A stretch of 64,000 nucleotides of DNA, taken from Lytechinus variegatus. Taxonomy: Eukaryota; Echinodermata; Echinoidea; Temnopleuroida; Toxopneustidae. Below are positions 1-11,809 of the stretch, piece by piece. Every line of letters starts with the position of its first letter. Within the stretch, counting starts at the first letter, position 1. Below the pieces are notes generated by a model. The model saw only the letters and a list, made by a program, of their open reading frames with translations, was not told the origin of the DNA and searched no databases. The stretch is from NCBI RefSeq assembly GCF_018143015.1, contig NC_054740.1, positions 11,378,640 to 11,442,639 of the forward strand, in the 5' to 3' direction. The translations under genes and the position numbers were made by a program.

Positions 1-87
1 GGCCATTTTAACACTCTGCATGTAGAGTGGATTTGACGCTTTATGAGTTACCAGTATTCGACGTACTTTACTCTTCTCTTTCTTCAG

Positions 88-656
88 TGAAAAGGGAACC
101 AAGATCACAACCCGGCATAGACACAGATGACTATGCATATTCGATTGCCTTAAACAATGCGTAAGTTATTTCCTGATATTAATTTAGACAGCTTTACTTT
201 ATATGCCAATGGGCATCATAAACAAGTACCGACTATTGCATACCATTCCTTTTCCCTCTGCCTGTGGGTCTTCGATCTAATGCACACTTTCGATTAGAAA
301 ATAAATAGTTATTTCCTTGGTTGGATCAGAAAATCATTTCACATATGTTTCACTCGGGTTGTATTGTTGTTTGTTTGTTTGTTTGTTTTTGTTTCTACCA
401 AGTATCAACATCTTTACCCCGCCCCCTACTCGTCGTCCGGCCTTTTCCTAGTAAACTATAGGGTCCATGTGTCACCACCCACTGCTCACACGTAAATATA
501 TCTTTGCTTTTTCTTTGCCTTTTCTTTCTGTGTTCACAGATACCAAGTTGAGATTCATTCTCAGCCCGAAGTATTCATTGTAAGTCAAAAGAAAATTTAC
601 AAAATACGTTTTTCATAGAATACTATGAACATGATTTATAATTATAATCATAGTTA

Positions 657-691
<35 letters not shown>

Positions 692-3600
692 ATAGTAGTA
701 GTAGTAGTAGTAGTAGTGAAAATGTCACAATTAAAAAAGTGATACTTTTGTTTGAATTAATACTTTTATAACGATTTTTAACGATTTTGCCTTCTTCCGT
801 AGAAGCTTTAAACAATTCCAATACACAGTTCTATTGCTGTCGTTTTTGTTTTGTTTTGATTCCTATTGAAGGAACCAGTCACAGATCCTGAACCAGAATA
901 TCAAGATGTCTGCCAAGCCGTCAACAAGGTAAATACAAAACATTATTGTTAGTTTTCACAAGCATCCACATGATTTTGTTTAAAAATTTCTGGTTTCTGG
1001 ATATAACATTTCTTTTCAGAAAAAAACAGACTAAAGTATCGAAATAAAGACCTGAAGAAGAAACATGTTCATTTTTTCTGTTTTATCCCGTTTAGAATGA
1101 ATTCGAAGACTTGGACACACCCAGAAATGTCACACAATTTATCCAGGTAGGCCTACATCATGGATATCTATTATGAAAAATATGAAGAAAAAATAGAATA
1201 AGATTCCAATTATCACTCTTTATATTTCTATTTCATTATGATTATGCACGAATGTATTATCTACAGCAAAAATGAAATGAAGTAAACTTTATTTTTTTCC
1301 AGACCATCGTTCACGATGCCGCTGTCGATCTCGAGGTTGACATGTTCATTGCAGACATCTTAGCTGTACGTACGGGTAGTCAATAAGTTCATTTTGATTT
1401 ATATGCGATAATGGTATATCGTAATCATTTTCTTAAGCAGCAAAATCAGTAGGATAATGTATATTCTAATTTTTGCATTAGACTTTGATTTAATATTTAA
1501 AAAATAATAACCTATTTTAGCAATTTCCGAGCTTTTTTCTTATGCTCCTATTTTAATATTTTGGGGGATCTATACCACCTCCTCCCCCAATTATTGTTCG
1601 CCAGTGGCCGAAACGTAAGTGTATTGATTCAAATTAAGCTTTCCTCAGGCTTCTATTTTATTCTCAAAAAATAATTTATTTTTTCTCCGAACTTTAACAG
1701 GATGTGGCTGAGAACCTAATTCAGATAGAACAAAAGATCAAGCCTTACGTTCAGGTATAGTGTGATGCTTCGTCATTTGCTTGAAAAAAAATGATTTTTT
1801 TTTTTTCATTTTTCCCGTTTTTTTTTCAATCTTTTTATCTTCTCCAAATATATATCTTCTTTGTCCCTTTTTCTTCCTTTTTTTTCTTCTTCTTCTTCTT
1901 TTTTTTCTTCTTCTCCTTTTCCATCTTCTTCTTCTCCTCCTTCTCTTCCTACTCCATCTTCTTCTCCTCCTCCCCGCTAATGTTTTCCTTACTTTTCTTC
2001 TTCTTCATCATCTTCTTCTTTGCTACTACCATAATTTTACTTTCACCTAATTATCAATTGCAGTCTAAAGTAGGTAGATTTAGAGACAGAGGAGGGAGAC
2101 ATGTTACACAGAGAGTGAGAGGGGGGAGGGGCAAATTTCATCGCTTCATCATGTTCATTATCTTTAACGTGATTTCTTTCATTCTATTTCCTATGCAGAC
2201 CATCATTGGCGAGGCTATTCTTGATCATGAGATCCAAGTTTACTTGTCTGAAATCTTTGCTGTAAGCATTTCATTTTTTTATGTCATGCCTGTAGTCCTC
2301 TCTACAACTTTCGATCATATATTGTTTCTTAATTTTGTTGTATTTGTTAACTTCTATTTATAATGTGTATACTACTATTTCTAATATCCCGACAGAAGCC
2401 GCCTTAAGCAAAGCAAGGCAACGTAATTTGTAAACTATTACTTCATATTTTTAAGCTACTATTTTCAAATGTTTTTGTCCAAAATCATTAACATAGTAGG
2501 GGTTATGTTTCGATATGATATTTGACTTTTTTTTCTTTATTTTAGCAAAATATATCAAAAATGAATAATGAAATTCATTACTGTAAGCTCTTTATCCATG
2601 CCCACTTTTTTCGGCACTATTGCAACATGTTAAATATAAATTATTGTTTTAATTTGATATCTGACCATATTACTTGGATGTTTAGTTCCCTATGTCTATA
2701 ATATTTTTTTCGGTTTATCTCCCTCCCCGCACCCATTCAGAATGTGACAGAAGACTTCCACCTCAAAGAACTTCACATCAAGACATATATCCAGGTATTT
2801 ACCCGGGGTTTAGAGTTACTTTAAAGTATATCCTATTCCTTTACACGTATTCCTCCTAAGCGTATTTCCTATAGAAATTATGAAAATCCTTTGTATACGA
2901 ATTGTCTAGTTTTACATGGAAAGGGTTATCATCTATTTTGTGTAACTGAACGACAAATAGATTTAAATCGAATAGATTTTAATCTAATATCTGTTTGCCA
3001 TCTATACTGTTTATAGCCATTTTTTTCTTTTAGTTATTTATTTATTTTTACTTTTTGTTTGGGGGCGTTTTATTGTTCTTAATACTTATGTTTTGTGGCG
3101 AGCACAGCACGTCTTGACTTAAGGGGATACAATTGCAAGGTGTTCTTTTATAGAAATATTCCAATCTCTAGACTAACACACTGTTTTGGATCTCATCAGT
3201 AGATGGCGTAGTTCAACCTGTTCGTGATAACCATCTTTAATTGTATATTCTGTTTCTGTTTAGACTGTTACACAGGATGCATGTCTGGAGCTTGAAATTG
3301 AGGAGCACCTGGATGGAATCTTTGCCGTGAGTATTTAATTATCGATCAAACTCAGGGCATTTCTTTAGCATACACTTCTAAATGCAAACTAATCAAAACG
3401 ACTAGATGAATAGTCAGTTGTGTGCAGATGTAGTCGTTAGTCATAATATCCGTAAGAACTTTTTTCTACTCAGTAATTACTGTGAAAAAGCGGTAGAGAA
3501 ATGATTATGTAAATTGATTATAAAAAAGTATGGCTATTTCAATATTGAAATCTCTATATACATGATATACAGACTAAATATGACTATATAAATAGTCATA

Positions 3601-6600
3601 TTGGTGGAACTAAACTGTCTAGTCATATGACTGAAATACAGTTGCACGCAGTTGACTCTTTTGTCTCTTAATTTTGACTAGTTTGTTGTTAGATTACAAG
3701 CAGGCTATTTTACACTATTACCAAAATATTCATCTTTACATTCATCTTACCTTTCCAAATTTGTTATTGTTTTCAAACTGTCCCAACCCATAGTCCTAAT
3801 ATTCATGATATTGAAGCTATAAAATATTTATGGTTTGGCCAGTTTCGCTTCAATGAGCCTGCAAAAGTTGAATGTCAATAAATTTCATATATATGAAATA
3901 TGACTTCTGAAAATGCGTACGAATGGAAAATTATATCCACGTATAAGAGAATGCCTCTACAAAAGCGTTCTCAACATTATCTTCTTCCACCGTAACATGC
4001 GAATGAGTCCCCAATTTTCCATTGTTTAACATATTATTTTAGGGGATACACGCCATACAAGCGGTGCTTTTGAGTGGATCCCCTCATTCCAAACAAGGTT
4101 TTGTTAAAACTTCATGTTTTGCAAATCTTTTGGAATTTGTAATTGATTTGTTATGATATTTGATTTGTATTCGTATTTATTCATAATGCTAACGATGGAA
4201 ATGAAAATAAAACTTGAACTTAAACTTCTTAATACAATAAAAGAATCTATCTTGTTTATGACATTTCTTTTTCTAGAATCGTGATTAACTTCTATAAAGC
4301 ATATCTAGAGAGTATTAAGCTACACATATTGATAGATATTAATAATAACTTGCATATATCATTTTCTTCATTCTCATTAACCAGATTTTCATGTCATTGT
4401 CTTGTGTTTTGCAGTCTGTCACACGGGAGATCGCTCTTGACCGAGCGATAGACACATATCTCAACGATATTTTTGCTGTAAGTAATAACTATTCTATCAT
4501 TCATTTTCTTGGAATACTTTCATTAATTTAATCTTATTTTGCAGGTATATTCTGTAAAATTCTAATGCAATAAATGAAACAACGATGCTTAGTTTCATTT
4601 ATATCAATAAAATTAAAAAATAATAATATATTCAATATTTTGTTTGGTATATATATTAATATATGTGTGTGCGGATGTGTGTGCGTGTATGTATATATTG
4701 ATTGGTGGGGATTTTTACCTGATTGCTATTGCTAAGAAAGCATGAATGCTTGTTAAGATCCTCTCCGAAGGACCTGGTAATGAGGATTAATGCCTTACCA
4801 AAGAACGAAAATTTGTAATTCATCATTTGAAATTCGTGATTTCATTTCACAGACTGAGCTTTCCCACCTGAAGTGCAAATCTTCTGCTAAGAATATCGTT
4901 GAGGTAAGTACATACCGATTCTTCACTTTGTATTTTATTCTGGGTGTGTGTATTATTCATTTCACAAGGAATATGATGAATCATACATTTTATGAGATCG
5001 CGTGTAGCTAATTTGCAGTGCATAAATTAGTAAACATTTGAACATAATTATATTTTTCTCGTTTCGAAACTTGAAAGGGGAAAATTGTTAAACAATTTAA
5101 CAGAACAATATGAGAACCCCCTTGCTCTCCCTCACCCTTAACAACAAATTTTGTTCAGTTTCGAATACAGAAGGATGAGTTCACGTGTTGACAATAGGTA
5201 TTTGCATGCATGCACGTTACATCATCATTCATTTTAAACAAGTTGTTCAAGTCCATATTCGTACTGTTAGTAAAGTCAGATTCAAATTAAACCTTGATAT
5301 ATCTTCCATTCATTTTCCGCAGATGATTACCCAGAGGGCAGCATTTAAATGCCATATTGATGCATTCATTGGCGGAATATTTGAGGTGAGAAAACCATTT
5401 ATGCGAGCGTCGATGAAAAACACATAATGGTTGTTGTTTATTGGGTTTTGGGCTCTCCCTCAGCATAAAGAATATTTACACCATCTACGTTCGCATTTTG
5501 TTTGATTTTTTTTAGTAACTGCAATATGTACGGCCCATCAGTGGCTGTGCTACAAGAGGGGGTAAGGTAAAAAAAACCGTTATGAGGGGATTTATCTTGT
5601 AGTGAAAAAATAAAAGAGAAAATGGAAGGGGGAAAAAGAGGGGGAGAAGAGAATAGAGCGTGTACCTTATAATTCAATTTTAAAATAAATATGACGTCAT
5701 CTTTAGGCCATATAAATATACATATATATACGAGCATCTTGGTTTTCCACGTATTGGCAATAATAAGACATCAGTAATGCAGTAATGTAAACTTTTGCAA
5801 TTCGGCTTTTACCGCAAAGAAAGGCAACAATGGCAATCTTAGATTTGAATTTGATAAAACTTTCCCCCTTCCTTTATTCTAATTCCAGGATGTCATTGGC
5901 AAACAAATGTCACCAATGGAGCCCTCAAAACCAACACCACAGAAAAGATTGCTGACCCCACCATCGGTCCAACCACCACCACTACCCCCTCAACCAGAAC
6001 CAGCAATGGCACCACAGTCAGAACAACTGCGGGTTTCGGCACCAGAGCCATTGCAGCTGGCCGCGACTCAATTAGAATTGCAGTCTACCCCACCACCAAA
6101 GCCATTGCCAGTTCCTCCATCAGAATACCAACTAGCATCGCGACAAATAGCGAAACTACCAACTCCACCAAAGCCAGTACCAGGACCTTCTTCAGAAGAA
6201 CAAATTAAAGTACAACCCGCGGCATTACAAGCGCCACAACCAGTTCCACAATCAGATCCACTGCCGGTGCCACCGTCAGAATCAATGCAAGCATCTCCAC
6301 TAGCGGCTGTACTACCAGCATCAACATCCAATCAATTGACAGTACCACCAGTAGCGTTGCCACCAGTCCAACCACTAGAACAACTACCAGCACCACAGTG
6401 TCCACTGCCGGTGCCACCGTCGGAATCGATTCTACCAGTCCAACTACCAGAACCACCACTAGCACCTCCACCAGCAGGACAATCACTACTAGCAGCACCG
6501 GTGCTATCAGTCAAGCCACTAGAACCAGTAATAGCACCATCCGATTTACTATCAGAACCACCACCAGCAGCGTGGCTACCAGTTCAACCGCCAGAACAAC

Positions 6601-7367
6601 TATTATCACCACAAACAGTGGCACTTCCGTTGTTACAACCTGAACCACTCCATGCTACGCCTATGCAATTGCAGGAATTCCCTTCAGAACCACCGTTAGC
6701 AAGGCAACCAGGGGGACTCCCAGAGCCACCACGTGAGTCAAGACCAGATCCAGCATCTGGAAAGCTTGCAGGACAACTATTGTCAAATCCAAAGTCTTTT
6801 CCATCTTCTGGAGAGCTGCATGCAAAGATACCCTCACTTACGCCATTAAACCCGAAACAACTACCAGTACTGGATATCGCTTGGGACGATCGCAATCCCT
6901 TGAAGATCTGGGTAGAGAGAGCTCAAGATCTACTTGATAAATCAGAGCCTATCCCATTTCCTCCACCCATAGGGCGTCCACCTGTTCCCAACGCGATACA
7001 GTCAAGTCCCGTGTTATTACTTCGGCAAGAACTTCTCAACGGCCGTCTGGACTTAAATGGCAAAGACAGTCAACAGACTGAAACAGGGGAATGTGAAAGC
7101 CCTGAGATCGGCTACTCTGGGAGTGCCGTTCACCGCGGACGCTCGTTTATTACCTACAAGCTCCATCAGAATCATTGCGCATCCCGGGAGAGCATGCGAC
7201 AACATAATTCTGGAAGTATGTGCCAACAGGTCATTACAACTTCCGATTCAACCGGCAACACTTCTACCAACCGGGAAACTTGCAACACTCGCCGGAACCC
7301 TGTCAGGAGGTCAAGTGATCAGAGCTACCTTCGCCGTGGTTACCGCGGTCACACCAATCGCAGATAG
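88..7367 (+). CDS. 3' part of a gene with alternating 21- and 17/18-residue exons and a Pro-rich tail
   Basis: Thirteen exons follow AG/GT signals and join without frame conflict: 88-160, 540-579, 872-928, 1096-1146, 1303-1365, 1701-1754, 2199-2261, 2741-2794, 3264-3326, 4415-4477, 4853-4903, 5323-5385 and 5889-7367, giving about 723 residues here. The 5' part lies outside the window. From exon 4 the exons are phase 0 and alternate between 51/54 bp and 63 bp. The 63-bp exons encode related helical segments such as TIIGEAILDHEIQVYLSEIFA minus its last residue, with a recurring acidic-hydrophobic pattern and an IFA, ILA or IFE end. The shorter exons encode linkers ending in VQ or IQ. The last exon is rich in Pro, Gln and Ala. 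Poly(A) signals follow at 7652 and 7754. I do not recognise the family. A helix-repeat scaffold, such as the helical ENY2-binding part of a GANP/Sac3-type protein, is only a guess. The exon structure is secure; the function is unknown. Confidence 0.72.
655..719. repeat. (TAG)n microsatellite
   Basis: About twenty AGT/TAG units with one AAT interruption, in an intron of the alternating-exon gene. Confidence 0.95.
1303..5385 (+). repeat. Tandemly duplicated 63-bp exon family
   Basis: Five exons of exactly 63 bp (1303, 2199, 3264, 4415 and 5323) are all phase 0 on both sides. They encode variants of one 21-residue helix: hydrophobic position 2, Ala at 6 or 7, an E/H-I/V pair near 11-12, and I-F/L-A/E at the end. 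They alternate with 17-18-residue exons (1096, 1701, 2741 and 4853). No linker exon was found between 3326 and 4415, so the alternation breaks once. Symmetric phase-0 exons can be skipped or duplicated without a frameshift, so expansion by exon duplication and alternative inclusion are both plausible inferences. Confidence 0.7.
1795..2040. repeat. (CTT/TTC)n pyrimidine tract
   Basis: Intron sequence just upstream of the exon at 2199. The Phe/Leu/Ser-rich ORFs at 1781-2363 are artefacts of this tract, although one of them runs through the real exon in frame. Confidence 0.9.
5889..7367 (+). CDS. Terminal exon: Pro/Gln/Ala-rich region
   Basis: The acceptor AG is at 5887-5888, and the reading frame continues from the GAG-ending exon at 5385. 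It encodes 492 residues ending in TAG. About 300 residues are low-complexity, with recurring PVPPSE, QLPVPP and EPPLA-like units. A more complex segment follows (near 6870-7050), containing LDIAWDDRNPLKIW. After about 7050 the frame becomes rich in Ser, Arg, Thr and Asn, while the +1 frame (7057-7380) opens a 107-codon run of more typical hydrophobic composition. A frame change or an unseen short intron near 7050 is therefore possible. The many short antisense and out-of-frame ORFs here are shadows of the repeated codons. Confidence 0.65.
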   Translation, partial: DVIGKQMSPMEPSKPTPQKRLLTPPSVQPPPLPPQPEPAMAPQSEQLRVSAPEPLQLAATQLELQSTPPPKPLPVPPSEYQLASRQIAKLPTPPKPVPGPSSEEQIKVQPAALQAPQPVPQSDPLPVPPSESMQASPLAAVLPASTSNQLTVPPVALPPVQPLEQLPAPQCPLPVPPSESILPVQLPEPPLAPPPAGQSLLAAPVLSVKPLEPVIAPSDLLSEPPPAAWLPVQPPEQLLSPQTVALPLLQPEPLHATPMQLQEFPSEPPLARQPGGLPEPPRESRPDPASGKLAGQLLSNPKSFPSSGELHAKIPSLTPLNPKQLPVLDIAWDDRNPLKIWVERAQDLLDKSEPIPFPPPIGRPPVPNAIQSSPVLLLRQELLNGRLDLNGKDSQQTETGECESPEIGYSGSAVHRGRSFITYKLHQNHCASRESMRQHNSGSMCQQVITTSDSTGNTSTNRETCNTRRNPVRRSSDQSYLRRGYRGHTNRR

Positions 7368-7805
7368 ATCCTCAAACTGAGAACTGCTTCATCGATACTG
7401 TATAGGCTTACAGACGACGGATTGAAATTCCAATGCCGTTAACAATTACTCAGGATGAAGTCAAGGGACATGCCCTACATGTAGTTGACTTGGCTTTCAT
7501 CAGAAACTCATACAAGTTCTGCAGAAACCACGCAGCCTTGAGCAATACCAATATAAATTTCCGGACAATAATAACGTTGGAAATGGAGAAAATAGCCAAT
7601 AGAAACACTTGATGAAATGGCTTGAAATAACAAACAATTTAAGAAATGATGAATAAAATAAATCCTCCCTCGTCTAACAAAGAAACGTTACTGAAAAAAA
7701 TTATAGCAAATACCGCGCAAAATGGAAATTAATATAAATGTAAATACTATTCCAATAAAAACATCGTATTAAGATATATCATTTAGTTTGTCTGTTTGTT
7801 TGTTG
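7368..7805 (+). other. 3' UTR and poly(A) region of the alternating-exon gene
   Basis: Non-coding. AATAAA hexamers occur at 7652-7657 and 7754-7759. The second is followed by a GT-rich stretch (7788-7804), the usual layout of a cleavage and polyadenylation site. Confidence 0.55.
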
Positions 7806-7831
7806 TTTTATTCACCATGTTTAAATAATAT

Positions 7832-8134
7832 CTACATTGGCGAAAATGGTGTTAAATTTACAAACAAGTAAACACAGTAGGAACAGTGCATAAACAAAAG
7901 CTGACGTAAAGCGAAGAAAGCCTTGAGTAGTTGTGAGGTAGTGTAGTTGTGTTTCGTAACACTTGATGATTCTTTGGTGGTATGATCCATCAGTGCACCC
8001 CTTGAGACAATCATTTCAGTAGGTGTGTCCACAAGGAAGACTTCTGGCATCCTTGATACGATCCCGACATGCTGCACTTGAGCTTTTCCTTAAAAGGGAT
8101 TTCATATTCCTCAGACATATCTGTAGCCATTATT
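7832..8134 (-). pseudogene. Possible small gene or gene remnant, convergent to the previous gene
   Basis: Reading leftward, an ATG at about 8133 opens MATDMSEEYEIPFKEKLK and runs about 39 codons. A second frame, open upstream as VQHVGIVSRMPEVFLVDTPT, continues for 81 codons to a stop at 7832. An AATAAA on the same strand lies at 7812-7807. The two frames overlap, so this is either a short gene with an unrecognised splice, a frameshifted remnant or chance. No family recognised. Confidence 0.22.
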
Positions 8135-8349
8135 TGCAAGACGAATAAGAGAAAAACGAACTGATTCCGAATGTATTTTGCTGATGTTGAAAAGGTTTAA
8201 TATTATCTCAAAAGATGCAGGTGATAGCACTTTTGCGAAGAGTAATTGAAAAAATAATCGCTCTCAACGCTACGCTTCTCTTTTATAGTAAAGATTCCAT
8301 TCAACCACAATGCTCCATTATTCCTCTCCACCTATATGAGCCCGCGAAT

Positions 8350-8442
8350 ATTGCAACATCATCTTCCGTCTGGGGAATCCTGAAGAAAAGTTCGTCTGAA
8401 GCAGACGACCAGGATTCCCCAGACGTGCAATGATGATGCAAT
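8350..8442. repeat. Imperfect 33-bp-arm inverted repeat with an inner hairpin
   Basis: The left arm (8350-8382) and right arm (8410-8442) are inverted copies. The inner 15 bp, GTCTGGGGAATCCTG, is perfect. The spacer holds a second small hairpin, GTCTG-AAG-CAGAC. It could be a mini-MITE or a structured RNA segment. Confidence 0.6.
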
Positions 8443-9080
8443 GTTTGCGGACACTGCATCTTTGACCTTGAGGTGCCTTGGCCATGGTGACGCACTTCAT
8501 GATAGCGATAAGGATATCTACGATGGTAGCACTAGCTCTATGCTTATTTAATGGTTCTTTTCATAACATGAAAATGCTATAGGCATTATTGGTAAATATC
8601 TGTATGTATGCGTATTAAAAAAAATCATTTTCGCTGAAGTGTTTGCATGTAGTGTGCTTCACCTGTCCCTGAAGGGGGAGGGGGGTAGTCTGCTACGCAC
8701 CCGCGTGCAGAAAATGGATCGAAAAAGAAGCCATGTAAGTTGCGCGTACGTTTCTGGCTAAAATCAAAAGGCCGAGTAAGTGTAAATTTCGGGTAAATTC
8801 TTAAAGCAAGTGACCCCCTGCACACTACACATATCCATCATGGCAGTACATGTACGATCATAATGATTGTGAATTGAAGTCATAGATAGGGAAATACCAG
8901 TATGAGTAGTGTCGATATGGAATTAAATAGTCGCGGTAGAGGTACAGTACTAACGCTGTCTGGGTATCTCGTAAAGCTCTTTGTAAGTAACGCATACAAG
9001 TCATTGGTGCTTTGGTAGATCCCCATCAATTTTGAATATGATCTGAGATGAAAAATGAAGTTTTCTTGCCAATCCATCAT
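8443..9080. other. Intergenic, no gene seen
   Basis: No credible exon or complete mobile element was seen. ORFs here are short, with no homology that I recognise. Confidence 0.4.
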
Positions 9081-9082
9081 GA

Positions 9083-9510
9083 TCATGTCTATCATCATCA
9101 TCATACCCACCACCACCACATCATCATCGTACCCACCACCACCACATCATCATCGTACCCACCACCACCACATCATCATCGTACCCACCACCACCACATC
9201 ATCATCGTACCCACCACCACCACCATCATCATCGTACCCATCACCACCATCATCATCATCGTACCCATCACCACCATCATCATGCAACATCAACATCATC
9301 ATCCTATTCATGCTATTCAACATTATCATCTTCATCATCATTATCTTCATCACCATCATCATTATCCAACATATCCCATCAACATCATCATCACCTTCAT
9401 CGTTATCATCATTATGATCTTCATCACCATCATCATTATCATAATCACCATCATTATCATCAACGTCATCATCATCATCACTATCATCATAATCATCATC
9501 ATATTTAGGC
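9083..9510. repeat. Compound CAC/CAT/ATC microsatellite
   Basis: A purine-poor array of ACC, CAT and ATC triplets. A higher-order unit of about 24 bp (ACCCACCACCACCACATCATCATCGT-like) is repeated several times in 9100-9290, then grades into imperfect CATCAT. The His-, Ile- and Ser-rich ORFs and the antisense Met/Asp ORFs here are low-complexity translations and not genes. Confidence 0.85.
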
Positions 9511-10037
9511 TTCTGTAAACATGATCCAAATCATTTGATATGTTCATTCATTCATCCATTCATTCTTTATAAGTTGATAATAGGTAGTCAATTCTATTTC
9601 TCCCGGTTTCCCTAATTACAAGCAAAATAATTTTATAAAAATCCTTGAGAGAGAAAAATATTAGTTCCCCCCCCCCCTCAACTTACACAATGGCACCAAC
9701 CATTCTCACTTACCAATTGACAAATAATGAAAGATGAATGTACCGGTAGTTTATTTTAAAAACTATTTTTATCATTAAGTTTTCATTTTTTTATACAAAT
9801 AATCATAAGCTTACAATAATGTTTTCCAATGCTTCTTTTTTGCACAATACTCCCTATACCACAACACTGCAAGGATTATACCTTAAGAAAAAATATTAAT
9901 ACACATGTTTGTTTTTTTCTGTTTATATAGCGCAGTATTATGGGCTAATACAGTCATCACAATACCATCATGCGCTGTGCAATAAAGGCCTATAACATTA
10001 CATACTAAAAGTTAAAGAATAAAACACCATAAACTTT
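9511..10037. other. AT-rich intergenic DNA, no gene seen
   Basis: Includes a fragment around 9920-9990 with the tatagcgcagtattat-type sequence that often sits beside the SINEs elsewhere in this window. No coding signal. Confidence 0.35.
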
Positions 10038-10225
10038 TAAAATAATTGGGCAAAAATGTACTGTCCACACCATTGGTTAAAATCTGCCCAAATTTGACTG
10101 ATAAAAACTAATAATTTGGTAATAAATTTGTTCAGTTGGATAATAATTGCCAAGAATATATATATTTTTACCAACAAACATTACCCAACACAGTGGACAG
10201 TATGTTGCCCAACATTTTAAGTGTG
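10038..10225. mobile_element. MITE, TTGGGCAAAA family, copy 1
   Basis: Ends carry ATTGGGCAAAAATG and its partner TTGCCCAACATTTT in inverted orientation. An internal ACTGTCCAC/GTGGACAGTA pair is also inverted. Related copies lie at 12402-12560, 19108-19345 and 45925-46165. No coding capacity. Confidence 0.6.
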
Positions 10226-11415
10226 TATAGTGTATAGCATACTGTTTTTATAGAAACAATCATTGGAATTGGAATTAGTATGGTTTATTGACACAAATAT
10301 CAAACAGGCAGCTCGCAGGCTGAAAATGTTTAATTTACAAGCAAAAAAATCAACAGAGATAGTAAAATTATGCAATGGGGAGAAATAAAACATAAATTAA
10401 ATTAACACTGATAAAATGCCAAATGCAAATTATGGAAATAGCAATAAATCCACTTTCTAGTATTATGTTTGAATAAAAATACAGAAACCAACAAATAGGG
10501 CTAAACGAACAACAATGAACAAAAGCAGAAAATGAGTTGTGTAGTTGACGCAAAAGTCAAGTGATTGAAATCTAAATAAAGCAAATATGTTGCGTACACA
10601 AAAATAGAATCAATATTTTACAAGCCAAAATGATATGAAAAGAAACAGTAAACCTCAGTTTGCAGCAATCATATAATTTATGTTATGATACAAATATGTT
10701 TTTTATTCTTTTTTTTATAAAAATATGTAAATCACTACTAATATCGAAATTCTGCAATAAATCATTGATCTGAAGAATTACAATTCGATTCTAAGCGACA
10801 TTTGATGAATATTCACGAATTTGTATATTAATCGCATTATATGGCTCGTTTCACAGTTGCGTGGAATTCCCCAGTGATCTAAAAATAGCAAACAAATAAT
10901 GAAGGACCATGATATCTAGCATAATGTAGGGTCTTCGAACAACAAACTCTGATTCATGCTACCGATCAGCACCTCCAACCCCCTCCCTTCCCCTCACTCC
11001 CCAGTTTACAAGGCGATGCTATTGGAATATTAAAAGAATATAATATAGTAGGAAGGATAATATCAGTGGTTATACAGAAATGTTTCAAAGATCGTGTAGC
11101 TAATATCATTATATGTATTTCTAACATCAGACTCGCAGTATTTATAGAATAAACGCTACATAATAAAGATAAATTTTGAGGGGGCTCAATATGGCCTATC
11201 GCGTAAAATTTATAAAAAGATGCTAGCGAGCGAAGTGAGTAAAAATTTCGAAATTAATATTAAAAAATAGATTTTGAGATGGATTTTGATATAATATTCA
11301 GAAAATAATATCATATTTCACCATTCTCTCTTTCCCTTTCTTTCCTTTTCTCGTTATTTTCTTGGTCGTGAGGGGCCAAGAGCCCCCCCCCCCATCTGTA
11401 CGCCAGTGAACTTGT
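10226..11415. other. AT-rich intergenic DNA with a dispersed-repeat fragment
   Basis: No exon recognised. 11175-11400 holds a dispersed sequence with GCGAGCGAAGTGAG and a C-rich end (AGCCCCCCC...GTACGCCAGTG), a repeat style seen again near 46730-46930. Confidence 0.35.
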
Positions 11416-11445
11416 TCACATGATCAAGGAAAGGTCTTCTTTTTT

Positions 11446-11630
11446 CTCATATTCTTTTCTTCTTCATCATCATCATCATCTCTTCTTTTTTCATCTTCTT
11501 CTTCTTCATCATCATCATCCTCTTCATTTTCTCTGTCTTCTCCTCACACACTGTATTCTTCTTCTTTCTCCCCGTCTTTCTCTTCTTCCTCTTCTCCTTC
11601 ATCCTCCTCCTCCTCATCATCGTCGTCTCT
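11446..11630. repeat. TTC/ATC/TCC pyrimidine-rich microsatellite
   Basis: Imperfect CTT, TTC, CAT and TCC triplets. The Leu/His/Phe-rich ORF and its antisense Lys/Met-rich ORF are low-complexity artefacts. Confidence 0.8.
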
Positions 11631-11632
11631 TT

Positions 11633-11638
11633 TTTATT
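11633..11638 (-). terminator. Poly(A) signal of the ubiquitin-like gene
   Basis: AATAAA on the minus strand, 172 bp past the stop codon at 11810. Confidence 0.45.
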
Positions 11639-11809
11639 GCTTGTTTTCTTTGTTTTTTTATCCTCTTGCTTCTTTTCCTCTGATTGTTTTTTCTTATTCC
11701 AATACATTTAATCATCATGGACATAATCAGATCTTTTTTTACTTCATTACATGTATTATGTACCACCTTCAAATTTTCTCATGTGTCTCCCATCTTTGTC
11801 GTCGTCATC

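Noticed and set aside
1791-2363. 190-codon Phe-rich ORF
   Set aside because: Mostly a pyrimidine tract. Only its 2199-2261 part is a real exon, with its own splice sites.
4020-4083. Possible missing linker exon of the alternating-exon gene
   Set aside because: AG...GT signals enclose about 55 bp, not a multiple of three, and the translation does not resemble the linker exons.
6068-6895. Antisense and out-of-frame ORFs rich in Gly, Thr, Val or Asp
   Set aside because: Shadows of the Pro-rich exon's repetitive codons; no splice sites and a low-complexity composition.
9048-9518. His-rich ORF of 156 codons
   Set aside because: It is a direct translation of a CAT/CAC/ATC microsatellite; all frames on both strands stay open for the same reason.
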